The position numbers and the translations under genes are program-made. A stretch of DNA of 64,000 bases from Geobacter sp. SVR (GTDB lineage Bacteria > Desulfobacterota > Desulfuromonadia > Geobacterales > Pseudopelobacteraceae): assembly GCF_016865365.1 (NCBI RefSeq), contig NZ_AP024469.1, positions 62,001 through 126,000 of the forward strand, in the 5' to 3' direction. The notes below the pieces were generated by a model. The model did not search any database. It was not told the origin of the DNA and was given only the letters and a program-made list of their open reading frames with translations. Below are positions 1-9,186 of the stretch, in pieces. Every line of letters begins with the position of its first letter. Position 1 is the stretch's first letter.

Positions 1-2279
1 AGCAGCTGCTGGAGTTCCTGCCCCGCAAGGTGCGGGTGCCGTTCATGATCGACAGCACCGATGCAGCGGTGATGGAGCTGGCGCTTACGCGGCTCCAGGG
101 CAAGTGTCTGCTTAACTCGGTCAACCTGGAGGACGGGGAGGAGCGCTTCGCCCGCGTGGCGCCGCTGGTGCGCCGCTTCGGCGGGGCTCTGGTGGTGGGG
201 TGCATCGATGAGGACCGGCAGCAGGGCATGGCAGTGACCAGGAGCCGCAAACTGGAGATCGCCCGGCGCTCCTTTGACCTGCTGACCGGAAGATACGGCC
301 TGCGGCCCGAAGATTTGGTCTTTGATCCGCTGGTCTTTCCGGTGGGGAGCGGTGATGAGAATTACATCGGCTCGGCCGTGGAAACCATCGAGGGGGTACG
401 GCTCATCGCCGAAGCGTTCCCCCGCAGCGCCACCATTCTGGGGATTTCCAACGTCTCCTTCGGCCTGCCCGCTGCCGGGCGTGAGGTGTTAAATGCGGTC
501 TTTCTCCATCATTGCGTCAAGGCTGGCCTGAGTTATGCCATCGTCAACGCCGAAAAGCTGGAACGCTACGCCTCGCTGGCCGAGGAGGAACGGCACCTGG
601 CCGAGGACCTGATCTTCTGGCGGGGAAGCGACCCGGTGGCCGCCTTTGCCGCCGCCTTCCGGGACAAGAAGCCCGTTTCCCACGCTCCAGCGGCCGAGCT
701 CCCCTTGGATGAGCGCCTGCCGCTGTACATCATCGAGGGGAGCAAGGAGGGATTGACCGCCGACCTGGATGCGGCCCTGGCCCGAGGTGATCGGCCCCTG
801 GATATCATCAACGGCCAGCTCATGGCCGGCATGGCGGAAGTGGGAAGGCTGTTCAACGACAATCAGTTGATCGTGGCGGAAGTACTCCAGTCTGCCGAGG
901 CCATGAAGGCGGCCGTGGCGCACCTGGAGCCGCATTTGGAAAAAAGTGAGACCGCCACCAAGGGCACGCTGCTGCTGGCCACGGTCAAGGGGGATGTGCA
1001 CGATATCGGCAAGAACCTGGTGGAGATCATCCTGTCCAACAACGGTTTCAAGGTGGTCAACCTGGGCATCAAGGTGCCGCCGGAGGAGCTGATCGCAGCA
1101 GCCCGCCGCGAACATCCCGATTTTATCGGCCTCTCCGGCCTGCTGGTGAAGAGCGCCCAGCAGATGACAGTAACGGCCGCTGATCTGCGCGCCGCCGGCG
1201 TCGACGCGCCGCTCCTGGTCGGGGGAGCGGCCCTGTCTCGGGCCTTCAGCGATACGCGCATTGCCCCTGAATACGGCGGTCCGGTGCTGTATGCCAAGGA
1301 TGCCATGGATGGCCTGGCCATTGCCAACCAACTGGCCGATCCGGCGCAACGGACCGGTTTGCTGCACGACCTGGCCGAGCGTCAGGAAAAGGCCCGCGGC
1401 GCAGCTTCGACCCGGGCGGCGAACCGGCAACCGGCCGATAGCAGCGGGGGGCGCTCCGCTGTCCGCCCTGATGCACCGATCCCGGCTGCGCCGGATTACG
1501 AACCGCACCTGCTGCGGGATATCCCCCTGGCAGAGGTGGTCCCGTACCTGAACCGGCAAATGCTGTATACCAAACATCTGGGACTGTCCGGAGTGGTGGA
1601 GCGGCTGCTGACCGAGGGGGACGACAAGGCGCTCAAGCTGCACCGGGCCGTGGAGGATCTGCTGGCCCGCGCCGAGGGTGAAGGGTGGATCAGACCCCAG
1701 GCCCTGTACCGTTATTTCCCGGCCAACGGAGCCGGCAGCGAACTGATCCTGTTCGCCCCCGATGGCTCGGATCAGGAGGCGTTGCGTTTCGATTTTCCCC
1801 GCCAGGCAGCGGGGGAAAGGCTCTGCCTGGCTGATTTCGCTCGCCCCTTCGAGGGGGGAGAGCGAGACAATGTGGCCCTGTTCGTGGTCACCTGCGGACT
1901 GGGGGTGCGGGAGAGGGCCGAAACCTTGAAGCACCAGGGTGAGTTCCTGCAATCCCACCTGCTGCAGGCCCTGGCCCTGGAACTGGCCGAGGCCACGGCC
2001 GAATACCTGCACCGGCGCATCCGTACCGGCTGGGGCATCGTGGACGACCCCTCGCTGACCATGAAACAGATCTTCAATGCCGAGTACCGGGGAATCCGGG
2101 TCTCCTTCGGCTACCCGGCCTGCCCCGAATTGGCCGACCAGGAAAAACTTTTTGGCCTGCTCAAGCCGGAACGGATCGGGGTCCAGCTCACCGAGGGGGA
2201 CATGATGGACCCGGAGGCCAGCGTTTCGGCCCTGGTATTCCACCATCCCGAGGGCAGATACTTCAGCGTTGCCGGGTGA
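1..2279 (+). CDS. metH: Cobalamin-dependent methionine synthase, 3' part (5' end outside window)
   Basis: The reading frame is open from base 3, so the gene starts upstream of the window. The visible part contains, in order, a pterin-binding (methyl-tetrahydrofolate) barrel, a four-helix cap, a B12-binding domain and a C-terminal reactivation domain. The B12 domain shows GDVHDIGKN with the cobalt-ligand His near base 1000, plus the SGLL and VGGAA motifs. The C-terminus has RGIRVSFGYPACP and LTEGDMMDPEASV, typical of the AdoMet-binding activation domain. The enzyme moves a methyl group from methyl-folate through cobalamin to homocysteine. Whether it has its own homocysteine domain cannot be seen. 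The stop overlaps the ubiD start (TGATG). Confidence 0.93.
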   Translation, partial: QLLEFLPRKVRVPFMIDSTDAAVMELALTRLQGKCLLNSVNLEDGEERFARVAPLVRRFGGALVVGCIDEDRQQGMAVTRSRKLEIARRSFDLLTGRYGLRPEDLVFDPLVFPVGSGDENYIGSAVETIEGVRLIAEAFPRSATILGISNVSFGLPAAGREVLNAVFLHHCVKAGLSYAIVNAEKLERYASLAEEERHLAEDLIFWRGSDPVAAFAAAFRDKKPVSHAPAAELPLDERLPLYIIEGSKEGLTADLDAALARGDRPLDIINGQLMAGMAEVGRLFNDNQLIVAEVLQSAEAMKAAVAHLEPHLEKSETATKGTLLLATVKGDVHDIGKNLVEIILSNNGFKVVNLGIKVPPEELIAAARREHPDFIGLSGLLVKSAQQMTVTAADLRAAGVDAPLLVGGAALSRAFSDTRIAPEYGGPVLYAKDAMDGLAIANQLADPAQRTGLLHDLAERQEKARGAASTRAANRQPADSSGGRSAVRPDAPIPAAPDYEPHLLRDIPLAEVVPYLNRQMLYTKHLGLSGVVERLLTEGDDKALKLHRAVEDLLARAEGEGWIRPQALYRYFPANGAGSELILFAPDGSDQEALRFDFPRQAAGERLCLADFARPFEGGERDNVALFVVTCGLGVRERAETLKHQGEFLQSHLLQALALELAEATAEYLHRRIRTGWGIVDDPSLTMKQIFNAEYRGIRVSFGYPACPELADQEKLFGLLKPERIGVQLTEGDMMDPEASVSALVFHHPEGRYFSVAG

Positions 2280-3700
2280 TGGCCCGCGCCTCCGGACAAG
2301 GGATTTCCCAGCCACCCCTGGACGATCTGCGCAACTTCGTCGGCCTGCTGGAATCCCGCAACGAGCTTGTCCGCATCCGGGTCGAGACCGATCCGCTGCT
2401 GGAAATCGCCGCCATCACCGACCGGATGTGCAAGCAACCCGGCGGCCACGCACTGCTGTTCGAACGCCCTTCCGGCTCCCTCTTCCCGGTGGCCACCAAC
2501 CTGTTCGGTTCACGGCAGCGGGTGGAACTCGCTCTGGGGGGGGGCAGCCTGGAGCGGCTGACGGATCGGATGTCCAACCTGCTTTCCCAGATCCCGCAGC
2601 TGCACCTCCCCCATCTTGACGGCCAGATCTCGGTGCTGCCCGATTTTGCCCGTTACGCTCCGGTTGCCGGCGCTGCGGCGGATCTTGTTGCAATGGGTGA
2701 GCCCGATCTGGCGCGGTTTCCTTTTCTGCAGGTATGGCCGAATGATGGAGCCGCCAGTGGACATCCCCGCTACCTTACCCTGCCGCTGGTATTCAGTACC
2801 GACCCTGAGCACGGTACCCCGAATTGCGGCATGTACCGCTGCCAGGTGCGGGGGCACTCGGAACTGGCGATTCGCTGGAGCTCCGGCAGCGGTGCTGCCC
2901 GGCACCTGGAGGCCTTCCGGCGGCGGGGAAAGCGGATGCCGGTGGCCATATGCGTGGGGGGGCCGCCAGCCGTCATCTTCAGTGCCCTGATGCCTCTGCC
3001 GGGCCACCTGGACGAGATGACCTTTGCCGGCTTCCTGGCGGCAGAAGCCGTCAGCCTGAGTCCCTGCCGCACCGTTCCGCTCCGGGTGCCCGCGTCAGCC
3101 GAGCTCGTGATCGAAGGATTCATCGATCCGGAAGAGACGGTGACGGAAGGTCCCTATGGCAACCACACCGGCTGCTACTCCCCGGCCGGCCCGGCCCCAC
3201 TCCTGCGCATCACCGCCATCAGCCACCGGCCCGGAGCCGTCATTCCGGCTACCGTGGTGGGTCCCCCCCCTATGGAGGACTGCTGGATGGCCAAGGCCTG
3301 GGAACGGGTGCTTGCAGCGTTTCTGCGGCGCCTTATTCCGGCTGTGTCCGACATCCATTTCCCGCTGGAATGGATCTTCCACCAGAGCGCCATCATTTCC
3401 CTTGTAAACCCGTTGCCCGGCATGGTAAGGGAGACAGCGGAGCAGCTGTGGGCCCTGCCCTGGTTCAACGCGGCGCGGATGCTGATCTTTACGGATGCTG
3501 AGGCAGGCCGCGAGGATTTCAGCGGTGCGGCTTGGCATAGCATCAACTTGGCCGAGTACAGCCGGGACCTGCTCCACGACGCCGACGGACGACGCTGGGC
3601 CCTGGACGCCACCGGTTGCAGGGAGGGCCGGTCACGGGTCGTGCCGGATGCCGTTGTCGCGGATCAGGTGACGCGGCGTTGGCGGGAGTATGGGTTTTAG
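2279..3700 (+). CDS. ubiD: UbiD-family prenylated-FMN decarboxylase
   Basis: This is a 473-residue protein of the UbiD family, which decarboxylates aromatic or naphthoate acids using prenylated FMN. The family signature is visible as EETVTEGPYGNHTGCY around residues 284-299, together with the characteristic middle and C-terminal domains and a length usual for UbiD. An ATG at 2279 overlaps the metH stop; a GTG at 2276 is also possible. It lies upstream of ubiA and ubiX (the enzyme that makes the prFMN cofactor), which suggests a late step of menaquinone synthesis, perhaps the futalosine-route MqnL/MqnP/MqnM set. The exact substrate is inferred from neighbours. Confidence 0.88.
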   Translation: MARASGQGISQPPLDDLRNFVGLLESRNELVRIRVETDPLLEIAAITDRMCKQPGGHALLFERPSGSLFPVATNLFGSRQRVELALGGGSLERLTDRMSNLLSQIPQLHLPHLDGQISVLPDFARYAPVAGAAADLVAMGEPDLARFPFLQVWPNDGAASGHPRYLTLPLVFSTDPEHGTPNCGMYRCQVRGHSELAIRWSSGSGAARHLEAFRRRGKRMPVAICVGGPPAVIFSALMPLPGHLDEMTFAGFLAAEAVSLSPCRTVPLRVPASAELVIEGFIDPEETVTEGPYGNHTGCYSPAGPAPLLRITAISHRPGAVIPATVVGPPPMEDCWMAKAWERVLAAFLRRLIPAVSDIHFPLEWIFHQSAIISLVNPLPGMVRETAEQLWALPWFNAARMLIFTDAEAGREDFSGAAWHSINLAEYSRDLLHDADGRRWALDATGCREGRSRVVPDAVVADQVTRRWREYGF

Positions 3701-3710
3701 AATTGTATCT

Positions 3711-3888
3711 GCCACGGAGCAACCGGAGCACAGAGAAATTCAAAAACATAGAACGCGGAAAAGGCGGTACAAACGGATCAAGACGGATTTTTTAGTTACA
3801 TCCTGACGTTTCCGCCGTTGCCGCTTTTTCCGTGTGCCATGCCTTTCTCGCTGTTCCTCCGTGTCTCTGTGTCTCTGTGTCCGTGGTA
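3711..3888. repeat. Imperfect inverted repeat between ubiD and ubiA
   Basis: The left arm (from 3711) reads CCACGGA...CACAGAG...CGCGGAAAA and the right arm (to about 3888) contains the complementary pieces TTTTTCCGTG, CTCTGTG and CCGTGG. The right arm also holds a short tandem of TCTCTGTG. This looks like a dispersed intergenic repeat able to fold into a long hairpin. Only one copy is in the window. Confidence 0.45.
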
Positions 3889-3918
3889 GATGTCTCAATA
3901 GGAAAGGTTTTTTCCGGA

Positions 3919-4800
3919 ATGACCGACACAACAATGGAACCGACTATGCTTCGCAAAATCACCATATTCCTGGAGATGATCAAGTTCTCCCACACTGTTT
4001 TCGCGTTGCCGTTCGCCCTGGCCGGAGGTCTGCTGGCGGCCGGCGGGCTGCCCACCGCGGGGAAGCTGCTATGGATCGTGCTGGCCATGGTCGGCGCCCG
4101 TACCGCTGCCATGGGCCTCAACCGTCTGATCGATGCCGAGATCGATGCCCGCAATCCCCGCACCGCAGGCCGCGCCATCCCGGCCGGCCTGATCGGCAAA
4201 GGCACGACCCTGCTTTTCATTGTCCTGTCACTGGCGCTCTTGCTGGTGTCGTCCGCCCGGCTTAATCCCCTCTGTCTGAAGCTCTCGCCGCTGGCAGTCT
4301 TCTTCCTGGTGCTGTACTCATACTGCAAGCGCTTCACCTCCCTGGCCCATGTGGTGCTGGGCATCTGTCTGGCTGCCGCGCCGATCGGCGCCTGGGTGGC
4401 CATCCGCGGCCGGATCGATGCCCCGGCCCTGATTCTGGGCGGTGCGGTGCTGTTCTGGGTAGCCGGTTTCGACATCCTGTACGCTCTGCAGGACTTGGAA
4501 TTCGACCGCAATGCAGGACTGCATTCAATTCCGGTGGCGCTCGGTGTGGAAGGCTCCCTGTGGATGGCGCGCATCTTTCACCTGGTGATGCTGGCTCTGC
4601 TGTTGGGACTTTTCACGACACTGCGGCTGGGCGGTTTTTTCATGGCCGGTATCGTGGTGACGGCGGGCATGCTGCTGTACGAACACTGGCTGCTGAGGGA
4701 CGGCAACCTGGACAGGCTGGATGCCGCCTTTTTCAACATGAACGGCTACATTAGCCTCGTGATGCTGGCAAGTACCGCGGCTGATGTCCTGGCGAGATAA
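3919..4800 (+). CDS. ubiA: UbiA-family prenyltransferase
   Basis: This is an integral membrane aromatic prenyltransferase of about 293 residues. It has several hydrophobic helices and the first Asp-rich motif as NRLIDAEIDARNPRT, which binds Mg-diphosphate. The second motif is seen as DILYALQDLEFDR. It attaches a polyprenyl chain to an aromatic carboxylate in quinone synthesis. The open frame begins at 3832 in the repeat region; ATG codons at 3919, 3934 and 3946 are candidates, and 3919 was chosen for an AGGAAAGG about 11 bases upstream. It sits between ubiD and ubiX and ends two bases before ubiX. Confidence 0.88.
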   Translation: MTDTTMEPTMLRKITIFLEMIKFSHTVFALPFALAGGLLAAGGLPTAGKLLWIVLAMVGARTAAMGLNRLIDAEIDARNPRTAGRAIPAGLIGKGTTLLFIVLSLALLLVSSARLNPLCLKLSPLAVFFLVLYSYCKRFTSLAHVVLGICLAAAPIGAWVAIRGRIDAPALILGGAVLFWVAGFDILYALQDLEFDRNAGLHSIPVALGVEGSLWMARIFHLVMLALLLGLFTTLRLGGFFMAGIVVTAGMLLYEHWLLRDGNLDRLDAAFFNMNGYISLVMLASTAADVLAR

Positions 4801-4802
4801 CC

Positions 4803-5408
4803 ATGAAGCCGGAACGGATCTTTCTGGCCTTGACAGGCGCCTCCGGCACGGTGTACGGACTGCGCCTGGCCGAGGAACTGTGCCGCTGCGGATGCCGTCT
4901 GACAGTGACCGTCAGCGCCAGCGGCCTCTTGGTCTGCCGGGAGGAGACCGGACTGGATCTGTCCGGCGATCCGGTCAGTGCGGCAGAACGGCTCCAGGCC
5001 CACTTCGGCGTCGCGCAGCACGGGCTCCGGCTGGTGGCTTCCGACGATTTCTTCGTCGATGCAGCCAGCGGCTCGGCGGCACCCGATGCAATGATCGTCG
5101 CCCCATGCAGCATGGGCACCCTGGCCCGCATCGCCGGCGGCATCTCCGGAAACCTGATCGAGCGGGCCGCGGACGTGATGCTCAAGGAACGCCGCCCGCT
5201 GCTGCTGGTACCCCGGGAAACCCCGCTCAGTGAAATCCATCTTGAAAACATGCTCAAACTAGCCCGTGCCGGGGCTCGCATTATCCCGGCCATGCCGGCC
5301 TTCTACCATCAGCCGGAAACAGTCGATGACATGGTGAACTTCGTGGTGGGGAAGGTGTTGGAGCAACTCGGCCTGCAGCATGCGCTGTACAGGAGCTGGG
5401 AACGTTGA
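4803..5408 (+). CDS. ubiX: Flavin prenyltransferase UbiX
   Basis: This 201-residue protein makes prenylated FMN, the cofactor of UbiD. The N-terminus LALTGASGTVYGLRLAE is the FMN-binding start typical of the family, followed by the conserved APCSMGTLARIAGGI and PRETPLSEIHLENM stretches and a C-terminal FVVGKVLEQLG. Length is usual. The ATG at 4803 follows the ubiA stop by two bases, so translation is probably coupled. With ubiD and ubiA it forms a quinone-synthesis set. Confidence 0.94.
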   Translation: MKPERIFLALTGASGTVYGLRLAEELCRCGCRLTVTVSASGLLVCREETGLDLSGDPVSAAERLQAHFGVAQHGLRLVASDDFFVDAASGSAAPDAMIVAPCSMGTLARIAGGISGNLIERAADVMLKERRPLLLVPRETPLSEIHLENMLKLARAGARIIPAMPAFYHQPETVDDMVNFVVGKVLEQLGLQHALYRSWER

Positions 5409-5539
5409 CAGCGCGAATTGTCTGTGTTGTGCCGGGGCTCGGATCCGTCCCCCCTTCCGCTTCTCCCATAGCTTCTTCCCCGCTTCGACGCTGATTTCCT
5501 GACTGCCCGCTCAGTCGGACCCGACCGGCATCGTGGCGG

Positions 5540-5568
5540 TTGACACCTGCCCCATGCCGCGGTATACA
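5540..5568 (+). promoter_or_regulatory. Sigma-70-type promoter before the Dabb gene
   Basis: TTGACA at 5540-5545 and TATACA at 5563-5568 are separated by 17 bases. It lies 44 bases upstream of the ATG at 5612. Confidence 0.7.
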
Positions 5569-5611
5569 AGGCCTCGCCCCATCACTTTATTGCGCGGAGG
5601 AATTTCAGCCA

Positions 5612-5902
5612 ATGATCACCCACATCGTGTTTTTCAAACTGTCGAACCCTACCCCTGAAGGAATCGCAACGGTCCGTGAAAAGCTGCTCAGCATGCAGGG
5701 TAAAATCGCGGAACTGCGCCATTTGGAAGCGGGTATCGACGTAATCCGTTCCGAGCGTTCCTACGATGTTGCCCTTTACACGCGTTTCGATTCTCTCGAC
5801 GATCTGCAGGCTTACCAGGTCCATCCCTACCATGCCGGCGAAGTTGTGCCGCTGATGAAGTCGCTCTGCTCCTCCATTGTTGCAGTGGATTACGAAGGCT
5901 GA
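5612..5902 (+). CDS. Dabb-domain (stress-responsive A/B barrel) protein
   Basis: This is a 96-residue protein starting MITHIVFFKL, with SYDVALYTRFDSLDDLQAY and YQVHPYHAGEV in the middle, which is the pattern of the Dabb dimeric ferredoxin-like barrel. Members are found as small stand-alone proteins of mostly unknown role. A GGAGG at 5596-5600 precedes the ATG. It has its own promoter, so it is probably monocistronic. No substrate can be named. Confidence 0.82.
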   Translation: MITHIVFFKLSNPTPEGIATVREKLLSMQGKIAELRHLEAGIDVIRSERSYDVALYTRFDSLDDLQAYQVHPYHAGEVVPLMKSLCSSIVAVDYEG

Positions 5903-5971
5903 ATTCCGGCAGCGGGCAGGTCTCCGTTCGTATTCCCGGTTGCACCAGGCCTGAAAGTGTATACAATTTCC

Positions 5972-6000
5972 TTGACTTAGCGCAGTGCCTTGCGTAAAAT
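5972..6000 (+). promoter_or_regulatory. Sigma-70-type promoter for the CoA-transferase gene
   Basis: TTGACT (5972-5977) and TAAAAT (5995-6000) are spaced 17 bases apart. This leaves an untranslated leader of roughly 135 bases before the strong AGGAGGT at 6131-6137. Confidence 0.65.
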
Positions 6001-6144
6001 TCAGTTTTACTTCTATCAGTCCGTCTGTAATCTGCTTTAAATTATCGAAATCATTTATTCTTTTTGAATTTTTCGGTGAAGGCGCGGATAACTGACCGAA
6101 ACGGCCTATGCCCGTGGACACTATAAACAAACAGGAGGTAGAAA

Positions 6145-7740
6145 ATGTCTGATTACGGAACACTGCAAGATCGCGTTCGCCACAAGTCACTTTTGAGCAA
6201 GGTCATGTCTCCCGAGGACACCATCCAGTTTTTCAAGCCGGGTATGAACCTTGGCTGGTCAGGCTTTACTCCTGCCGGCTACCCGAAAGTGGTGCCCATC
6301 GCCCTGGCCGATCACGTTGAGAAGAACAACCTCCAGGGCAAGTGGAAGTTCAACCTGTTCATCGGTGCTTCCGTAGGTGCGGAAACCGAAGACCGCTGGG
6401 CTTCGCTGGATATGATCGACCGCCGCTGGCCCTACCAGACCGGCAAGAACATAGCCGCCGGGATCAACGCCGGCCGCATCCGCATGGGCGACAAGCACCT
6501 CTCCCTGTTCGCCCAGGACCTGGGCTACGGCTACTACACCAAGGACACCGAGAGCGGCAAGCTCGATCTGGCCATCATCGAAGTTTCGGCCATCACCGAA
6601 GACGGCGCCCTGGTTCCGACCACCTCCTGCGGCGTCATTCCCGAAATCCTGATGATCTGCGACAAGATCATCGTCGAGGTCAACACCGGTCAGCCCTCTT
6701 TCGAAGGCATCCACGACCTGATCAGCCCGAAACATCCCCCCTTCCGTGAAGTATTCAACATCACCAGGGCTGACTCCCGTATCGGTTCTACCTCGATCCC
6801 CTGCGATCCGAGCAAGATCGTGGCCGTGGTCGAGTCCAAACTGCGCGACAAAGGACGTGCCTTTGCCGAGCAGGACGATACCTCCGAAGCGATCGCCAAT
6901 CACATCCTCGACTTTTTCAAGTACGAAGTGAAGTCGGGCCGTATTCCCGACAACCTGCTGCCGCTGCAGTCGGGGGTCGGCTCCATCGCCAATGCCGTCG
7001 TGGGCGGTCTGGCCAAGGGTCCCTTCTACAACCTGACCGTTTTCACCGAGGTGCTTCAGGACACCATGCTGGACCTGTTCGACTCCGGCCGTCTTGATGC
7101 CGCTTCTTCCTGTTCGCTGTCGCTGTCCGAAAACCCGGGCTTCCCGCGCTTCTTCGAGAATTGGGAAAAGTATTTCAGCAAGATCACCCTGCGGCCGCTC
7201 TCGATCTCCAATGCTCCCGAACCGATCCGTCGCCTGGGGTGCATCGCCATGAACACCCCGGTCGAGATCGACATCTACGCCCACGCCAACTCGACCCTGG
7301 TCGGCGGTACCCGCATGATCAACGGTCTGGGCGGTTCCGGCGACTTCCTGCGCAACGGTAAGATCAAGCTTATGCACACTCCGTCGTCCCGTCCGAGCAA
7401 GACCGACCCCAACGGCATTTCCTGCGTTGTGCCGCACTGCTCGCACATCGACCACACCGAGCACGATCTGGATGTCGTGGTTACCGAGCAGGGTCTGGCC
7501 GACCTGCGCGGTTTGGCGCCGAAGGACCGCGCCAAGTTGATCATCGAGAAGTGTGCTCACCCGGACTACAAGCCGATCCTCCAGGAATACCTGGATATCG
7601 CTTCCAAGGACTGCCTGGCACGTAAGGTCGGCCACGAGCCGCAGATGTGGGACCGCGCCTTCAAGATGCACCTCAACCTGGAGAAGAACGGCACCATGAA
7701 GATCAAAAACTGGGACGTCAAGATCGACCTCTGCGAATAA
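6145..7740 (+). CDS. Succinyl-CoA:acetate CoA-transferase
   Basis: This 531-residue protein belongs to the acetyl-CoA hydrolase/transferase family (class I CoA-transferase). It has [13 protein letters not shown] and [14 protein letters not shown]; the Glu of FTEVLQD (residue 302) matches the catalytic Glu of family members such as AarC. The C-terminus holds [12 protein letters not shown]. It moves CoA from succinyl-CoA to acetate, activating acetate and closing the TCA cycle, as is known for Geobacter. It has a strong ribosome site, its own promoter and a strong terminator, so it is a monocistronic, probably highly expressed gene. Confidence 0.92.
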   Translation: MSDYGTLQDRVRHKSLLSKVMSPEDTIQFFKPGMNLGWSGFTPAGYPKVVPIALADHVEKNNLQGKWKFNLFIGASVGAETEDRWASLDMIDRRWPYQTGKNIAAGINAGRIRMGDKHLSLFAQDLGYGYYTKDTESGKLDLAIIEVSAITEDGALVPTTSCGVIPEILMICDKIIVEVNTGQPSFEGIHDLISPKHPPFREVFNITRADSRIGSTSIPCDPSKIVAVVESKLRDKGRAFAEQDDTSEAIANHILDFFKYEVKSGRIPDNLLPLQSGVGSIANAVVGGLAKGPFYNLTVFTEVLQDTMLDLFDSGRLDAASSCSLSLSENPGFPRFFENWEKYFSKITLRPLSISNAPEPIRRLGCIAMNTPVEIDIYAHANSTLVGGTRMINGLGGSGDFLRNGKIKLMHTPSSRPSKTDPNGISCVVPHCSHIDHTEHDLDVVVTEQGLADLRGLAPKDRAKLIIEKCAHPDYKPILQEYLDIASKDCLARKVGHEPQMWDRAFKMHLNLEKNGTMKIKNWDVKIDLCE

Positions 7741-7762
7741 GCGTTCCTTTTGTGCAGCAAGC

Positions 7763-7794
7763 AACCCCCGCCGGTTTCCGGCGGGGGTTTTTTT
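7763..7794 (+). terminator. Intrinsic terminator after the CoA-transferase gene
   Basis: A GC-rich stem (CCCCCGCCGG / CCGGCGGGGG, three-base loop) is followed by a run of seven T. It lies between convergent genes. Confidence 0.92.
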
Positions 7795-7861
7795 ATGGAA
7801 TCAGGCTGATAGGACGATGCGGATGTGGCAGGGATGGTGTTTGGGCAGGTGAGGGACTCGC

Positions 7862-8761
7862 TTATCCTTCGCTTTTCGTATGGGCTTTGGGATGAGCCTT
7901 GTCGTAGACCTCCATCAGGCGGTCGATGCCGACATGGGTATACTTCTGGGTGGTGGAGAGGGAGGCATGCCCCAAGAGCTCCTGAATGGCGCGCAGGTCC
8001 GCTCCTCCCTCCAGCATGTGGGTGGCAAAGGTATGCCGCAGGACATGGGGGGAGATGCGTTTGAAGGCAGCGATACGCAGTACATGCGCATCAACGATGC
8101 GCGCGACGCTCCGGCGGTTGATCCTGTTGCCGCGGGTGTTCAGAAACAGTGCACCCTCGGATGGCATGCCCCTGTCCGCCAGGTACGCCCGCAGGGCCGT
8201 TATTGCCTTGCTCCCCACCGGAACGATACGTTCCTTGCCCCCCTTGCCCAGAACCCGCAGCATGCCCCCGGGCAGATCGACATCAGCGATATCCAGTCCG
8301 GTCAGTTCCGAAACCCTCAATCCACAGGAGTATAGCGTTTCCAGGATGGCTCTGTCACGCAGCATCCAGTCCTGATCGTCGGCCGCCTCCATTAACGTGG
8401 TTGCCTGATCGATATTCAGATGAAACGGCAGACGGCTCTCTTTTTTGGGGGTGGCGATCAGTTCAGCCGGGTTCCTGGCAATGACGCCGCGCCGCACGAG
8501 AAATTTGAAAAAGCTGCGTATGGCAGCAAGCTTGCGGCCGACGGAGCTTTTTTTGACGTTTTTGGCAATCAGCGCCAGAAAACGCCGCAGCAGCAGGTGA
8601 TCCACGTCCGCGGCGCCGGCCCGAGCCCCCTTTTCCCCGGTAACAAAAGCCTCAAGCTGGGCCAGGTCGCGCCGGTAAGCGGCCAGGGTGTGTCCGGACG
8701 CATTCCGTTCGGTTTCCAGGTAGACGCAGAAACAGCGGATCTGATCGGAGAGTCCTTCCAT
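7862..8761 (-). CDS. Tyrosine recombinase, XerC/XerD type
   Basis: This 299-residue protein has the core-binding N-domain and a catalytic domain with the full residue set: R149 (GLRVSEL), K173 (GKGGKER), H239 and R242 ([10 protein letters not shown]), H265 ([10 protein letters not shown]) and Tyr274. Length and sequence match the housekeeping Xer recombinases that resolve chromosome dimers at dif. It lies among core genes and not at an element boundary, so it is probably a chromosomal xerC rather than an integrase. It points toward the CoA-transferase terminator and follows a lipoprotein gene by five bases. Confidence 0.85.
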   Translation of the reverse strand: MEGLSDQIRCFCVYLETERNASGHTLAAYRRDLAQLEAFVTGEKGARAGAADVDHLLLRRFLALIAKNVKKSSVGRKLAAIRSFFKFLVRRGVIARNPAELIATPKKESRLPFHLNIDQATTLMEAADDQDWMLRDRAILETLYSCGLRVSELTGLDIADVDLPGGMLRVLGKGGKERIVPVGSKAITALRAYLADRGMPSEGALFLNTRGNRINRRSVARIVDAHVLRIAAFKRISPHVLRHTFATHMLEGGADLRAIQELLGHASLSTTQKYTHVGIDRLMEVYDKAHPKAHTKSEG

Positions 8762-8766
8762 GACTG

Positions 8767-9186
8767 TTATTCGAACAGGGGCAGAACGCTTTTGAGTTTC
8801 CAGCTCTTGGCTTCATTCGTTCGGTGGTAGACCCACTCCTGCTGGTAGGTCAGTGTCCGGATGCGGTTGGAGGGGAGGATGTAGTAGTCGAATTCGGCGA
8901 CAACATCACCGGTGCCCTTGTCAGGCAGACATTCCATGGTGAGGATGCGGTAATCCGTGATGGTGACCCCCTGCTTCCGGAACCTCTCGGCCGATTTCAG
9001 GAAGGCCTCACGCCCCTCGTCCACCATGAAGGCTCTGCCGGCATCGGGTACCTCATGCCAGCGTAGCATCTTGTTGTAATTGCGGGCGCTCTTGTCGAAT
9101 TCCTCGCGCAGATTGGCGGAACTGCCTGCACAGGCCGCCACCAGCAGGCAGCAGAGCAGGAGGAGCATCTGCAGGGTTCTTGTCAT
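8767..9186 (-). CDS. Small outer-membrane-type lipoprotein of unknown function
   Basis: This 139-residue protein has a hydrophobic signal peptide and lipobox LVAAC near residue 19. The mature part has no recognised domain; it is mixed alpha/beta with a conserved-looking [18 protein letters not shown] end. The ATG overlaps the stop of the upstream homocysteine methyltransferase-MetF gene (ATGA type), so the two are probably co-translated. Function unknown. Confidence 0.75.
   Translation of the reverse strand: MTRTLQMLLLLCCLLVAACAGSSANLREEFDKSARNYNKMLRWHEVPDAGRAFMVDEGREAFLKSAERFRKQGVTITDYRILTMECLPDKGTGDVVAEFDYYILPSNRIRTLTYQQEWVYHRTNEAKSWKLKSVLPLFE

Noticed and set aside
489-2315. Long antisense frame of about 600 codons over metH
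   Set aside because: It mirrors a clear metH coding frame in GC-rich DNA; the translation is low complexity and has no domain.
6259-7764. Long antisense frame over the CoA-transferase gene
   Set aside because: Shadow of a strongly supported gene; no ribosome site or domain.
7862-8761. Integrase of the downstream elements
   Set aside because: It is in core synteny, far from both element boundaries, and each element has its own recombinase.
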